From: Mesostigma viride
Taxonomy: Eukaryota > Streptophyta > Mesostigmatophyceae > Mesostigmatales > Mesostigmataceae
DNA: 64,000 nt
Direction: 5' to 3'
NCBI GenBank assembly: GCA_009746045.1
Contig: RPFO01000213.1
Location: 13,662,721-13,726,720 of the forward strand
Shown: one piece after another, positions 47,301 to 59,300 of the stretch
Layout of the letters: each line of letters starts with the position of its first letter
Position numbering within the stretch: the first letter of the stretch is position 1
Notes under the pieces: model-generated
Told to the model about the DNA's origin: nothing
The model's database searches: none
Seen by the model: the letters and a program-made list of their open reading frames with translations, nothing else
Position numbers and translations under genes: made by a program

Positions 47301-50300
47301 TGCCTCTCTATCATGGTCACCACCCCGACTGGTCTCCATCGGTGCCTCTCTATCATGGTCACCACCCGACTGGTCTCCATCGGTGCCTCTCTATCATGGT
47401 CGCCACCCCGACTGGTCTCCATCGGTGCCTCTCTATCATGGTCGCCACCCCGACTGGTCTCCATCGGTACCTCTCTATCATGGTGGCCACCCGACTGGTC
47501 TCCATCGGTGCCTCTCTATCATGGTCACCACCCCGACTGGTCTCCATCGGTGCCTCTCTATCATGGTGGCCACCCCGACTGGTCTCCATCGGTGCCTCTC
47601 TATCATGGTGGCCACCCCGACTGGTCTCCATCGGTGCCTCTCTATCATGGTCACCACCCCGACTGGTCTCCATCGGTGCCTCTCTATCATGGTCACCACC
47701 CGACTGGTCTCCATCGGTGCCTCTCTATCATGGTCACCACCCCGACTGGTCTCCATCGGTGCCTCTCTATCATGGTCACCACCCCGACTGGTCTCCATCG
47801 GTGCCTCTCTATCATGGTCACCACCCCGACTGGTCTCCATCGGTGCCTCTCTATCATGGTCGCCACCCCGACTGGTCTCCATCGGTGCCTCTCTATCATG
47901 GTCACCACCCGACTGGTCTCCATCGGTGCCTCTCTATTATGGTCACCACCCGACTGGTCTCCATCGGTGCCTCTCTATCATGGTCACCACCCCGACTGGT
48001 CTCCATCGGTGCCTCTCTATCATGGTCACCACCCCGACTGGTCTCCATCGGTGCCTCTCTATCATGGTCGCCACCCCGACTGGTCTCCATCGGTGCCTCT
48101 CTATCATGGTCGCCACCCGACTGGTCTCCATCGGTGCCTCTCTATCATGGTCGCCACCCGACTGGTCTCCATCGGTGCCTCTCTATCATGGTGGCCACCC
48201 GACTGGTCTCCATCGGTGCCTCTCTATCATGGTCACCACCCCGACTGGTCTCCATCGGTGCCTCTCTATCATGGTCGCCACCCCGACTGGTCTCCATCGG
48301 TGCCTCTCTATCATGGTGGCCACCCCGACTGGTCTCCATCGGTGCCTCTCTATCATGGTCACCACCCCGACTGGTCTCCATCGGTGCCTCTCTATCATGG
48401 TCACCACCCCGACTGGTCTCCATCGGTGCCTCTCTATCATGGTCGCCACCCCGACTGGTCTCCATCGGTGCCTCTCTATCATGGTGGCCACCCCGACTGG
48501 TCTCCATCGGTGCCTCTCTATCATGGTCACCACCCCGACTGGTCTCCATCGGTGCCTCTCTATCATGGTCACCACCCGACTGGTCTCCATCGGTGCCTCT
48601 CTATCATGGTCACCACCCCGACTGGTCTCCATCGGTGCCTCTCTATCATGGTCGCCACCCGACTGGTCTCCATCGGTGCCTCTCTATCATGGTCGCCACC
48701 CCGACTGGTCTCCATCGGTGCCTCTCTATCATGGTCACCACCCCGACTGGTCTCCATCGGTGCCTCTCTATCATGGTCACCACCCCGACTGGTCTCCATC
48801 GGTGCCTCTCTATCATGGTGGCCACCCCGACTGGTCTCCATCGGTGCCTCTCTATCATGGTCGCCACCCGACTGGTCTCCATCGGTGCCTCTCTATCATG
48901 GTCACCACCCCGACTGGTCTCCATCGGTGCCTCTCTATCATGGTCACCACCCCGACTGGTCTCCATCGGTGCCTCTCTATCATGGTCACCACCCCGACTG
49001 GTCTCCATCGGTGCCTCTCTATCATGGTGGCCACCCCGACTGGTCTCCATCGGTGCCTCTCTATCATGGTCACCACCCGACTGGTCTCCATCGGTGCCTC
49101 TCTATCATGGTCACCACCCCGACTGGTCTCCATCGGTGCCTCTCTATCATGGTCACCACCCCGACTGGTCTCCATCGGTGCCTCTCTATCATGGTCGCCA
49201 CCCCGACTGGTCTCCATCGGTGCCTCTCTATCATGGTCACCACCCCGACTGGTCTCCATCGGTGCCTCTCTATCATGGTGGCCACCCCGACTGGTCTCCA
49301 TCGGTGCCTCTCTATCATGGTCACCACCCCGACTGGTCTCCATCGGTGCCTCTCTATCATGGTCACCACCCCGACTGGTCTCCATCGGTGCCTCTCTATC
49401 ATGGTCACCACCCCGACTGGTCTCCATCGGTGCCTCTCTATCATGGTCACCACCCCGACTGGTCTCCATCGGTGCCTCTCTATCATGGTCGCCACCCCGA
49501 CTGGTCTCCATCGGTGCCTCTCTATCATGGTCGCCACCCCGACTGGTCTCCATCGGTGCCTCTCTATCATGGTCACCACCCGACTGGTCTCCATCGGTGC
49601 CTCTCTATCATGGTCACCACCCCGACTGGTCTCCATCGGTGCCTCTCTATCATGGTGGCCACCCCGACTGGTCTCCATCGGTGCCTCTCTATCATGGTCA
49701 CCACCCCGACTGGTCTCCATCGGTGCCTCTCTATCATGGTCACCACCCGACTGGTCTCCATCGGTGCCTCTCTATCATGGTCACCACCCCGACTGGTCTC
49801 CATCGGTGCCTCTCTATCATGGTCACCACCCCGACTGGTCTCCATCGGTGCCTCTCTATCATGGTGGCCACCCCGACTGGTCTCCATCGGTGCCTCTCTA
49901 TCATGGTCACCACCCCGACTGGTCTCCATCGGTGCCTCTCTATCATGGTCGCCACCCCGACTGGTCTCCATCGGTGCCTCTCTATCATGGTCACCACCCG
50001 ACTGGTCTCCATCGGTGCCTCTCTATCATGGTCACCACCCCGACTGGTCTCCATCGGTGCCTCTCTATCATGGTGGCCACCCCGACTGGTCTCCATCGGT
50101 GCCTCTCTATCATGGTCACCACCCGACTGGTCTCCATCGGTGCCTCTCTATCATGGTCACCACCCCGACTGGTCTCCATCGGTGCCTCTCTATCATGGTC
50201 GCCACCCCGACTGGTCTCCATCGGTGCCTCTCTATCATGGTGGCCACCCCGACTGGTCTCCATCGGTGCCTCTCTATCATGGTCACCACCCCGACTGGTC

Positions 50301-53300
50301 TCCATCGGTGCCTCTCTATCATGGTGGCCACCCCGACTGGTCTCCATCGGTGCCTCTCTATCATGGTCACCACCCCGACTGGTCTCCATCGGTGCCTCTC
50401 TATCATGGTCACCACCCCGACTGGTCTCCATCGGTGCCTCTCTATCATGGTCACCACCCCGACTGGTCTCCATAGGTGCCTCTCTATCATGGTCACCACC
50501 CCGACTGGTCTCCATCGGTGCCTCTCTATCATGGTCACCACCCGACTGGTCTCCATCGGTGCCTCTCTATCATGGTCACCACCCCGACTGGTCTCCATCG
50601 GTGCCTCTCTATCATGGTCACCACCCCGACTGGTCTCCATCGGTGCCTCTCTATCATGGTCACCACCCCGACTGGTCTCCATCGGTGCCTCTCTATCATG
50701 GTCACCACCCGACTGGTCTCCATCGGTGCCTCTCTATCATGGTCGCCACCCCGACTGGTCTCCATCGGTGCCTCTCTATCATGGTCGCCACCCCGACTGG
50801 TCTCCATCGGTGCCTCTCTATTATGGTCGCCACCCCGACTGGTTGTGCCAGGCATGCTCTTCTTTCACGCATTGCTCACGCTGTGTCAAGAGAAGGAGCT
50901 GTCTTCCCAACAAAGCTCTTGTTGGTTCCCTCACTTTGCCTCGAAGCTGCTTCCCCTGGCGAGCGGCTGTGGTGCGTTTGCTCGGGGCACATTCTGTCTG
51001 CACTCTAATGGGCTTTTTAAAGGCATCCTGTGGCCTCGTGCGACGTGATGCCAGGGTGTTCATGGTGTCCTGCCTGGACATCTTCCTGGCCATGTCCGAG
51101 TGCTCCCTGCACACCCTGTGGGGCAAGGAGGGCGACCTGCGCAGCATTGGACGCATGGTATGTGGCAGCATCCTGGTTGAGAATGCTGCGGCTTCGGGGA
51201 AGCACAAAATGATGGCAGTTTCTTTGCCGTGTTGCATGCAGCATTCTTAAGTCTACAGGAGTGTCACTGGGATGGCCTTGGCTGTTTCTTTTTCCGCATT
51301 ATCTACACAGCCATAAGAATGTATACATGAACTAGACAGCAGCCGTTGCAAGTGCTGCCGTTAGGACAGCCGTGGGTGGGTTGAATAAGGGTGCTCTGTA
51401 ACCTGAGTGCCCCCTGCTTGGGTAACCCGCTTGCCATGGTGTGTCCACTGAGTTTGTACATGAGCCTGCCGGTGCTTCTGCCGCTGTGTCCGTGGGAACA
51501 TGGAGCAGTGTTATGGTGACATGAGGGCCCCGTTGCTTCCCTTTGGCCCCTGGAATGGTTGACATGTCTATGGATCACGGTGCTGCCGTGGAGGACACTC
51601 CAGGTGTGATTAGGGCCTGAGGAACTTGCAGATGTCTGTCTACGTGCATAAAGCAGGTATGGACTTACCAATGCCCAGTTCAGGTAGGTTGCACAGCCAT
51701 GCTGAACATCCTCCTCTAGCACTCTTCTCTGTGAGGGTCCTGCGGTTGCTGTGGCAAACTAGAAATGACCCCCACCGCTGTCCCTGCATGCACCCCTGAT
51801 GCCGCCCCTTGCTTCCTGTGCAGGTGTGCGATGAGAAGGGCTCCTCGGTGCTTGGCTTTGTGGCTGCGGGCGTGGCGGTCATCTACGCGGCAATGGCGGT
51901 GCTGCACGAGCTGACAACGGTGGACATGAACATCATGACCGACGACATGACCGGTACGTGGCGCCACGCATCGTGGCAGGGGTAGGCCAGGATAAATGGC
52001 TGGCATGACCTGACTGTCAGGCATGCTCCCACGCTTTCACCAGTGAAGCTTGAAGGGTTGTTTTGGGAGCTCGGTCTGGTTTTGCTGGGTGAGAAATGAT
52101 GGCACTTTGGAAGCGCCAACAAGTGTTTGGGGCTGCAAGTCCCTCGGCCCGTCTCATGCAAAGCCAGACCCAGGAGCAAGGCAGCTTGAGCAGCTAATGA
52201 TCATAACCTTTCGTGTGTGCCCCCTTACCTGTTTAAAATTTTGTGGCCCTTCTCTAAACCTTTCTGGCTTTATCAAACACCCAAGTGCGCTTGCAGGTCT
52301 TGGTTGGCCGCACTCATGTCTAAGAATGCGGCTATCCGAGCAACAACATCAACCATCTCTCGTTCCTCTGGGATCCCTATCCTTGCACGATGACCTCCTC
52401 TGCCCATCTCCTCTATCCAAGCAACAACATCAACCATCTCTCGTTCCTCTGGGATCCTTATCCTTGCACGATGACCTCCTCTGCCTATCTCCTCCGTATC
52501 CTTGCTCTGTGATCTCCTCTATGATCGCCCTTATTCTTGCACCGCTTATTCTCGTGCCGGTCATGCATTTGCGTACTCGCTTGGTCTCCTCTCTACCACC
52601 CCGTTCCCCTCAGGCACCATGAACTGCGTGGCGCTGGTGCTGTTCGCATCCTGCAAGGTGCTGCTCGTGTTTGCCGTCCGGCTGCTGCACCCCTTCCCCA
52701 AGGTGATGGGCGCAGCGCTCATCCTGTGCTGCCTGGTGCCGCTGGTATTGATCGTACAGTGGCAGCCATACTTTGCACGCCGCATGAACCGGCTGATGGC
52801 GTTCCAGTACGCCACGCTCACGCTCATGGCCACCTGCATCTTCCGGCTGGGATTCTACGACGACGCGCACCGCTTCTCCAAGAGCGGCACCAGCCAGCTG
52901 ACCATCATCATGATGGCGCTCTGGGTGCCTGTGGGCGGCGCGGGCTACCTGATGCTCCTGTGGCGCAGCCGGCGGTCGCTGCTGGTCATGCGGCGCTTCT
53001 TCAGCCACACGCCCGTGGCGCCTACCGTGCAGGTGGGTGGGTGGGTGTTTGGGGGATAGCCCGATGGGGGTAAATGGTAGCCATGCCGTCTCCTTGTGCA
53101 TGGGGGGGACGGGACAGGAGGGGAAACTGTTACAGTATCACTTATCAGTAACTGTATCACTTATCAGTAACTGTATCACTTATCAGTAACTGTATCACTT
53201 ATCAGTAACTGTATCACTTATCAGTAACTGTATCACTTATCAGTAACTGTATCACTTATCAGTAACTGTATCACTTATCAGTAACTGTATCACTTATCAG

Positions 53301-56300
53301 TAACTGTATCACTTATCAGAGAATGAAAATGACTTTCGTGTCAGGGGCAAACAAAGGCAAGCCTGTGTTAGTTCTTGATGGGTGGCTGGACCGATGTTTA
53401 CTCCTCCGTGCACATGCTTTGTGGATTTCTTGGGCAGTTCTCGCCAAAATGGAGAGAGTTGCCTGGTGTGCAGTTGTACCTAGTATGGGTTGGCAGGTAG
53501 ACAAGGAGTTGATAGGACTGCATTGCCAGGGAAAGCTGCCTTCATCTGGTTAGCTTGTGCTATTCATCGCCCTCGGCTTCTGCGCAGGGTGTGGCCTCAT
53601 TTGGGAGCCACGGATGTGGCTTTCTTCCTCACGGGGCAGCGTATTGGCGTTTGCGTCAATGGCATCCCGCAACTCATCCATGGGCTTGTCGGTTCTTATT
53701 CATCCTGGTGTGCAGGAGGAGGATCTTTACGAGTTCAAGACCCCATGGGAGGTGGGCGTGGCGGCAACCATCGTGCGCCTGCGCCTGCGCAAGGTCAACC
53801 GCAAGTGGGAGGCGGACCCTATTCACCTGGACGCCGCACACCTGGCGTTCCTCACCGCCCTGGAGCAGCACCCGAGGGACCCCCAGCTGCACTTTGAGTT
53901 CTCCTGCTTCGCCAGGAACCTTCTCCCTGCGGACTCTGGGATTACCCAGGTAAGCATACTGATGCATACTACGTAGTAGGAACTGTAGCACAAGGGCAAC
54001 GGAAGCAAGGGAACCTGCTCACAAGGTCGTACAGGAAGTGTAAGGAGAGCCACCGGAAGGTCTTGCTAATCTTTGTTTTATTGGTAGTGGAAGTTTTTTG
54101 CATTCTCCCCCGTTGCGGGTGTGGGCGGCAGGACGTTTGTGCTGACTGCCAAAAAATGCCGGATTGGCCTTCTTGCGTTGCGTTTTCTCACAGTAGCCCC
54201 AGTGGCTGCTCCTGGGAATTCAGCTACAGAGCTCCCTGTCGCTATGACCGCTTTTGTTGTTCGCTGCACGCGGTTCCGTTACGACCCCACGGTTGTGCTT
54301 GCTGCAGCGTATGACCCCACGGTGATGCGATGGTCAGGGTTGTGCTTGCTGCAGCGTATGACCCCACGGTGATGCGATGGTCAGGGTTGTGCTTGCTGCA
54401 GCGTATGACCCCACGGTGACGCGATGGTCAGGGTTGTGCTTGCTGCAGCGTATGACCCCACGGTGATGCGATGGTCAGGGTTGTGCTTGCTGCAGCGTAT
54501 GACCCCACGGTGATGCGATGGTCAGGGTTGTGCTTGCTGCAGCGTATGACCCCACGGTGACGCGATGGTCAGGGTTGTGCTTGCTGCAGCGTATGACCCC
54601 GCGGTGATGCGATGGTCAGGGTTGTGCTTGCTGCAGCGTATGACCCCGCGGTGATGCGATGGTCAGGGTTGTGCTTGCTGCAGCGTATGACCCCGCGGTG
54701 ATGCGATGGTCAGGGTTGTGCTTGCTGCAGCGTATGACCCCACGGTGATGCGATGGTCAGGGTTGTGCTTGCTGCAGCGTATGACCCCACGGTGATGCGG
54801 TGGTCAGGGTTCTGCTTGCTGCAGCGTATGACCCCGCGGTGATGCGATGGTCAGGGTTGTGCTTGCTGCAGCGTATGACCCCACGGTGATGCGATGGTCA
54901 GGGTTGTGCTTGCTGCAGCGTATGACCTCACGGTGATGCGATGGTCAGGGTTGTGCTTGCTGCAGCGTATGACCCCACGGTGATGCGATGGTCAGGGTTG
55001 TGCTTGCTGCAGCGTATGACCCCACGGTGATGCGATGGTCAGGGTTGTGCTTGCTGCAGCGTATGACCCAACGGTGATGCGGTGGTCAGGGTTGTGCTTG
55101 CTGCAGCGTATGACCCCACGGTGATGCGGTGGTCAGGGTTGTGCTTGCTGCAGCGTATGACCCCACGGTGACGCGATGGTCAGGGTTGTGCTTGCTGCAG
55201 CGTATGACCTCACGGTGATGCGATGGTCAGGGTTGTGCTTGCTGCAGCGTATGACCTCACGGTGATGCGATGGTCAGGGTTGTGCTTGCTCCAGCATATA
55301 TCTGTGCGGGTCACGCTGACATATGCACTGCTTCTGCCCACTCCCCCACCCACAGGTACACATGGAGCGTGCTCGCAGCATGCACCCGCCCCTCTGGCTG
55401 CACTTCCTCATCTACGTGTGCGACATGGAGCGGGACAAGGAAGGAACAGAGGGCGGGGGCTCTGGCAACATGGACTTCTCCGCGTATCTCGAGTACATGA
55501 ACAACCTGCGCGTCGCACTGTCCACACACCGGGAGGTGCTGCGGGTGGACCGCCGCTTCTGGCGCACGGTCATGCAGGCGGACGTCAGCTTCAAGGTAGG
55601 CTGTGCGATGCACGTTGTAGTGCGCATGTGGATGTCACGGGCCTTCTGGCATCCGGTAGCTGTTAAATTGCGCCTTCTTGAAGCTATGCTCTTGTTATCG
55701 GGGGAAGGGGGCTGTCCTGCCTGCTCGTAATGAGGTGGCGAACAGTTGAGCAGGGTGGCAGCACGCAGTATTGAAGTATGCTGGCAGTTTGCGAGGCATA
55801 CTCATTCTCGAAGCCTCAACCCGTGATGGTTTCTGGTTCTGGGTTGCCTCCTTGCTGCTTGGTGGCTGGCGCATGTGCAGCAACTGGCCAAGTTCATGGC
55901 ATCGATGAGGGCCAAGGAGGCGACCGCCGAGCGCGTGTACAAGGGGGCACTCGAGAAGCACCCGCGCGCAAGCAAGCTGCTGCGGGCGTACGGACTCTTC
56001 CTTGAAGACATCGCGGTGAGCGAACATAGCCCGTGTGGCACTGTCTGCTCCGTCGCTGCATGGCTGCATGCGGGCACCAATCTCGTCGACAGCGTCTTTT
56101 TGTGCCGCTGGTGCGCACGTCACCTGAGGCAGCGTGCAGGGCCCCTGTCGCGTCGCAGTCCATCGTGCGTCGTCCTGGTCTGTTGTCTGCATGTGTGAGG
56201 GATGCACCTGAGGAATGTTGTAGATGATTTTTGCTGGGTTGCCGTGGGCGCCATGCAAAGCGGATGGGTATGCCGGATGCTGCCGGCGTGCTGTTGGTAG

Positions 56301-59300
56301 CTGATCGTGGGGGGGGGGCTGTATCAGAATTTGCATGAAAGGCACCCCCGGCGCGAGGGTTCGGTCGCGTAGTTGTGGGGGTACCCAAGCTTAAGTAGTA
56401 ATGCTGCCAGCCCTGGACCATGAGGCTACCGGACAACGACATGGTTCTGCGTGCTGTCCATCTCGTCCCTGACTGACAGACTTTTCTAGGCACCTTCATA
56501 GCTGGCTTCTTTTCATACTACTATATTACGATATGACGTTTAAGGCACTCCCAATAATAACCAGTCACAAGACGCAGTGCTTGGCTAAGCCAGATGGTTT
56601 TCTATACTTGAGCCACTGCCCTGATGCCTGAGCTGGAGCTGGAGCTGGAGCTGGCCATATGCTTCTAAACCAAATGCACTGCGGAGGTCCAGAGTTCCGC
56701 TGGGGTCAACCTGGAGTCACCTTTGCACATCTTCCGTCGTGGCGTGACCCAGTGTGCGCTATTCCTACTCACATTCGCGCCCATGGGGCTCGCTGTTACA
56801 TTCGCTCCACTGCTTCATATTGGGGAATTTCCGACACACTCGCACTGCTCTCCGGTACAGAGCTTTTTCGCAGTTGGGCTATCGCTTGGAATGCCTTAGG
56901 ATCAGGAGACCCCTGTCGTCGCGAAATCATGCGAGAGGTCCTGTGTCCGAAGCCAGTACCGTACCAAAAAATATTGCTATATGCACGTTTCCTTTGATTT
57001 ACCCTGTGCTATATCCCACGCGCCACCAGCTGCAACCCGAGCTGGCCATCCGGTTCTTCCGTGCTGCGGACCGCATCGAGGATGACGCGCAGGAAGGCAC
57101 CAAGCAGCTGGACGGGCAGGTGGACGACAGCCGCGACGGCGTGGTGGTCATCACCCGCGTCGGTGCGTGATCTTGGGGTGGGATGGACCACCGTAGAGTC
57201 TGGCAGACAGTGGTGGTTCAATTAGCACATTATGGGCTTCTGGTTTCTTGCATGCGGTGTGTGTGCACGCTCACGCACGCACACCGGATGTCCAGCCTTG
57301 TGTGCGCAGCAGGTGGACCGTCCTTGCGTGTGCTATCTGCTATGGACCGAAACAGATGCCATTTCTCGCATTATGTAAGAATTTAGCAATGGTTGCTGCC
57401 CGATTGAGCAACACCCGGAAAGAGTTGCTGACGTAATCAAGGCGGCCGTTATGACCGACGGTGTGGTTTATGCTTATCCAGGCACGATCATGCACATCAA
57501 CCGTGCTGCGGAGAAGCTGTTTGGCCACTCGGGTGGTGACATCCAGGGCAAGAACGTGCGCATCCTGGTGCCGCCGCCGTTCAACGCCAATCACGACGCC
57601 TACCTCACCGCGTACAACACCACGGGCAAGGGGCGGGTCATGGGCGGGTCGCGTGATTTATACGCGCGCCACAAGCAAGGCCACCTCTTCCCTGTGCGGC
57701 TCTTCGTCAACAAGGTGGAGACTGCCGGCCAGGTATGTGCAAGGGGCAGTTGTGGAACTGACTGCGAGCACTTTACAGTGCCGCGATGCTCACGTCTGCA
57801 TCGGGTTCAAATTATTAAAAATTTCTCACTCTTTTTTTGCGATTTGGAGAAATGCAGTGCGGCTTTATTGTTGCCTCACAATCCCTGCAAAAAAGCTTCT
57901 TTTCTAATACAAAACAAAGCAACATGTTTTTTCCTGCCAGCATTACTTTCAAGCGCCAGAAGTATACAAGCAGAGGGCCTGTGTTCGCAGGCGTGCTGCC
58001 AAGGGGCCGTGGCCATGGTCAGGATCGTCGCGTTACTGGCTGATAGGAGACGAATTCATGGAACGCCAGGGTACTAGGTTGCCAGTGGCAGTATTGTGTG
58101 TGCCTTGCCAGTTTATGATATTGTGTTCATACTATGTTTGTACTGTTTCTGGATAAGCCTCTTTGGTAAACCATCGGCTGGTGCCCATATTTTCCAAGCG
58201 TTGGACCCTATGCCGCATCAAACTGTACGCGTCAGCACGCACTGGAAAGCTGAACATTAGGAAGCTTTGTGCCTGTTAGGAAGGGCTGTAGCTAGCAGAT
58301 CGCAGAAACCAGGAATACAGGTTTCTGAAAGACCCATCACTGTTTTTACAGTATGAGCTTTAGCGCCCATTCAGGTGTGTATATCGCTAAGAGATTGTCC
58401 CGTATGCCTTGCTGAATTGCCATCATGTTTGCAGGTCAACTTCATGGGCGTGGTCCGGCCACTGCCCGAGGACCCCAACCCGATCCTGACCGCGTCGGAC
58501 ACCGGCACCATCACGGCCATCAACAAGGCGTTCCGCAACAGCTTTGGCTACAGCCTGGAGGACACGTCCGGCAAGCCGCTCACGCTCATCCTGGCCGAGG
58601 AGTCGCTGGGCGGCCGCGCGCCGGGCGACTGGATGCAGCGTGTGCTGTCACGGGGGGAAACTGCTGAGGCGATGGCGCTTCACCGCAACGGCTCCGAGTT
58701 CCCTGTGAAGGCCACCGTGAGCGTGTCGCGCGACCAGTTTGGGGCGTCCATGTTCTTCATACACCTACTGCCGATGGTGTCGGAACTGGGCCTCATGACC
58801 ATCGACACCAAGGGCAACATCCTGGCAGCCAACAAGGTGCGCGCCACCCCTTGGTTGTTATCAAGTAACGTGCGTGTTTGAAACTTGCCCGTTGAAACTC
58901 TACAGCGGAGCCAATTTTCGGAAGAACCTCACCCTTATGCTTGCAAATCAGGGACAAATTCGGTGGATGGATTGACGGATTTTCATCTCTTATTCCTATG
59001 TTTTCTCACGTGTACGGCCTTATAAGCTTCGCCAATTCTGGCGAACCTAACGGTTCTTCCAAAAATTGGCTCCGCCAGATAATATTTCTTGGCAAGTGTT
59101 GTGGCTAGACTCATGTGCGGAGCCTGCTGGCCATGCCTGCATCGTCGTCAAAGAGCCAATAGGATTTTAACCTCGCATCTTCCCACGTAAGGACCATCAG
59201 TTTTTTTTTGCAAGCCCACCTTGTATCTTCCCCGCGTTTTAGCCCGGCGATGCGTGGCCACTTGCCTGCTCTCCTCCTCATGGCTCACCCCTGTTTCTCC

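Noticed and set aside
41755-50842. CRISPR array
   Set aside because: Units are contiguous with no unique spacers, and the context is eukaryotic.
41683-51250. Three plus-strand open frames of about 2,930-3,175 codons and dozens of minus-strand frames across the minisatellite
   Set aside because: The unit is a multiple of three with no stop in any plus frame, and 41-base units merely switch frames. The array lies in an intron whose flanking exons splice in phase.
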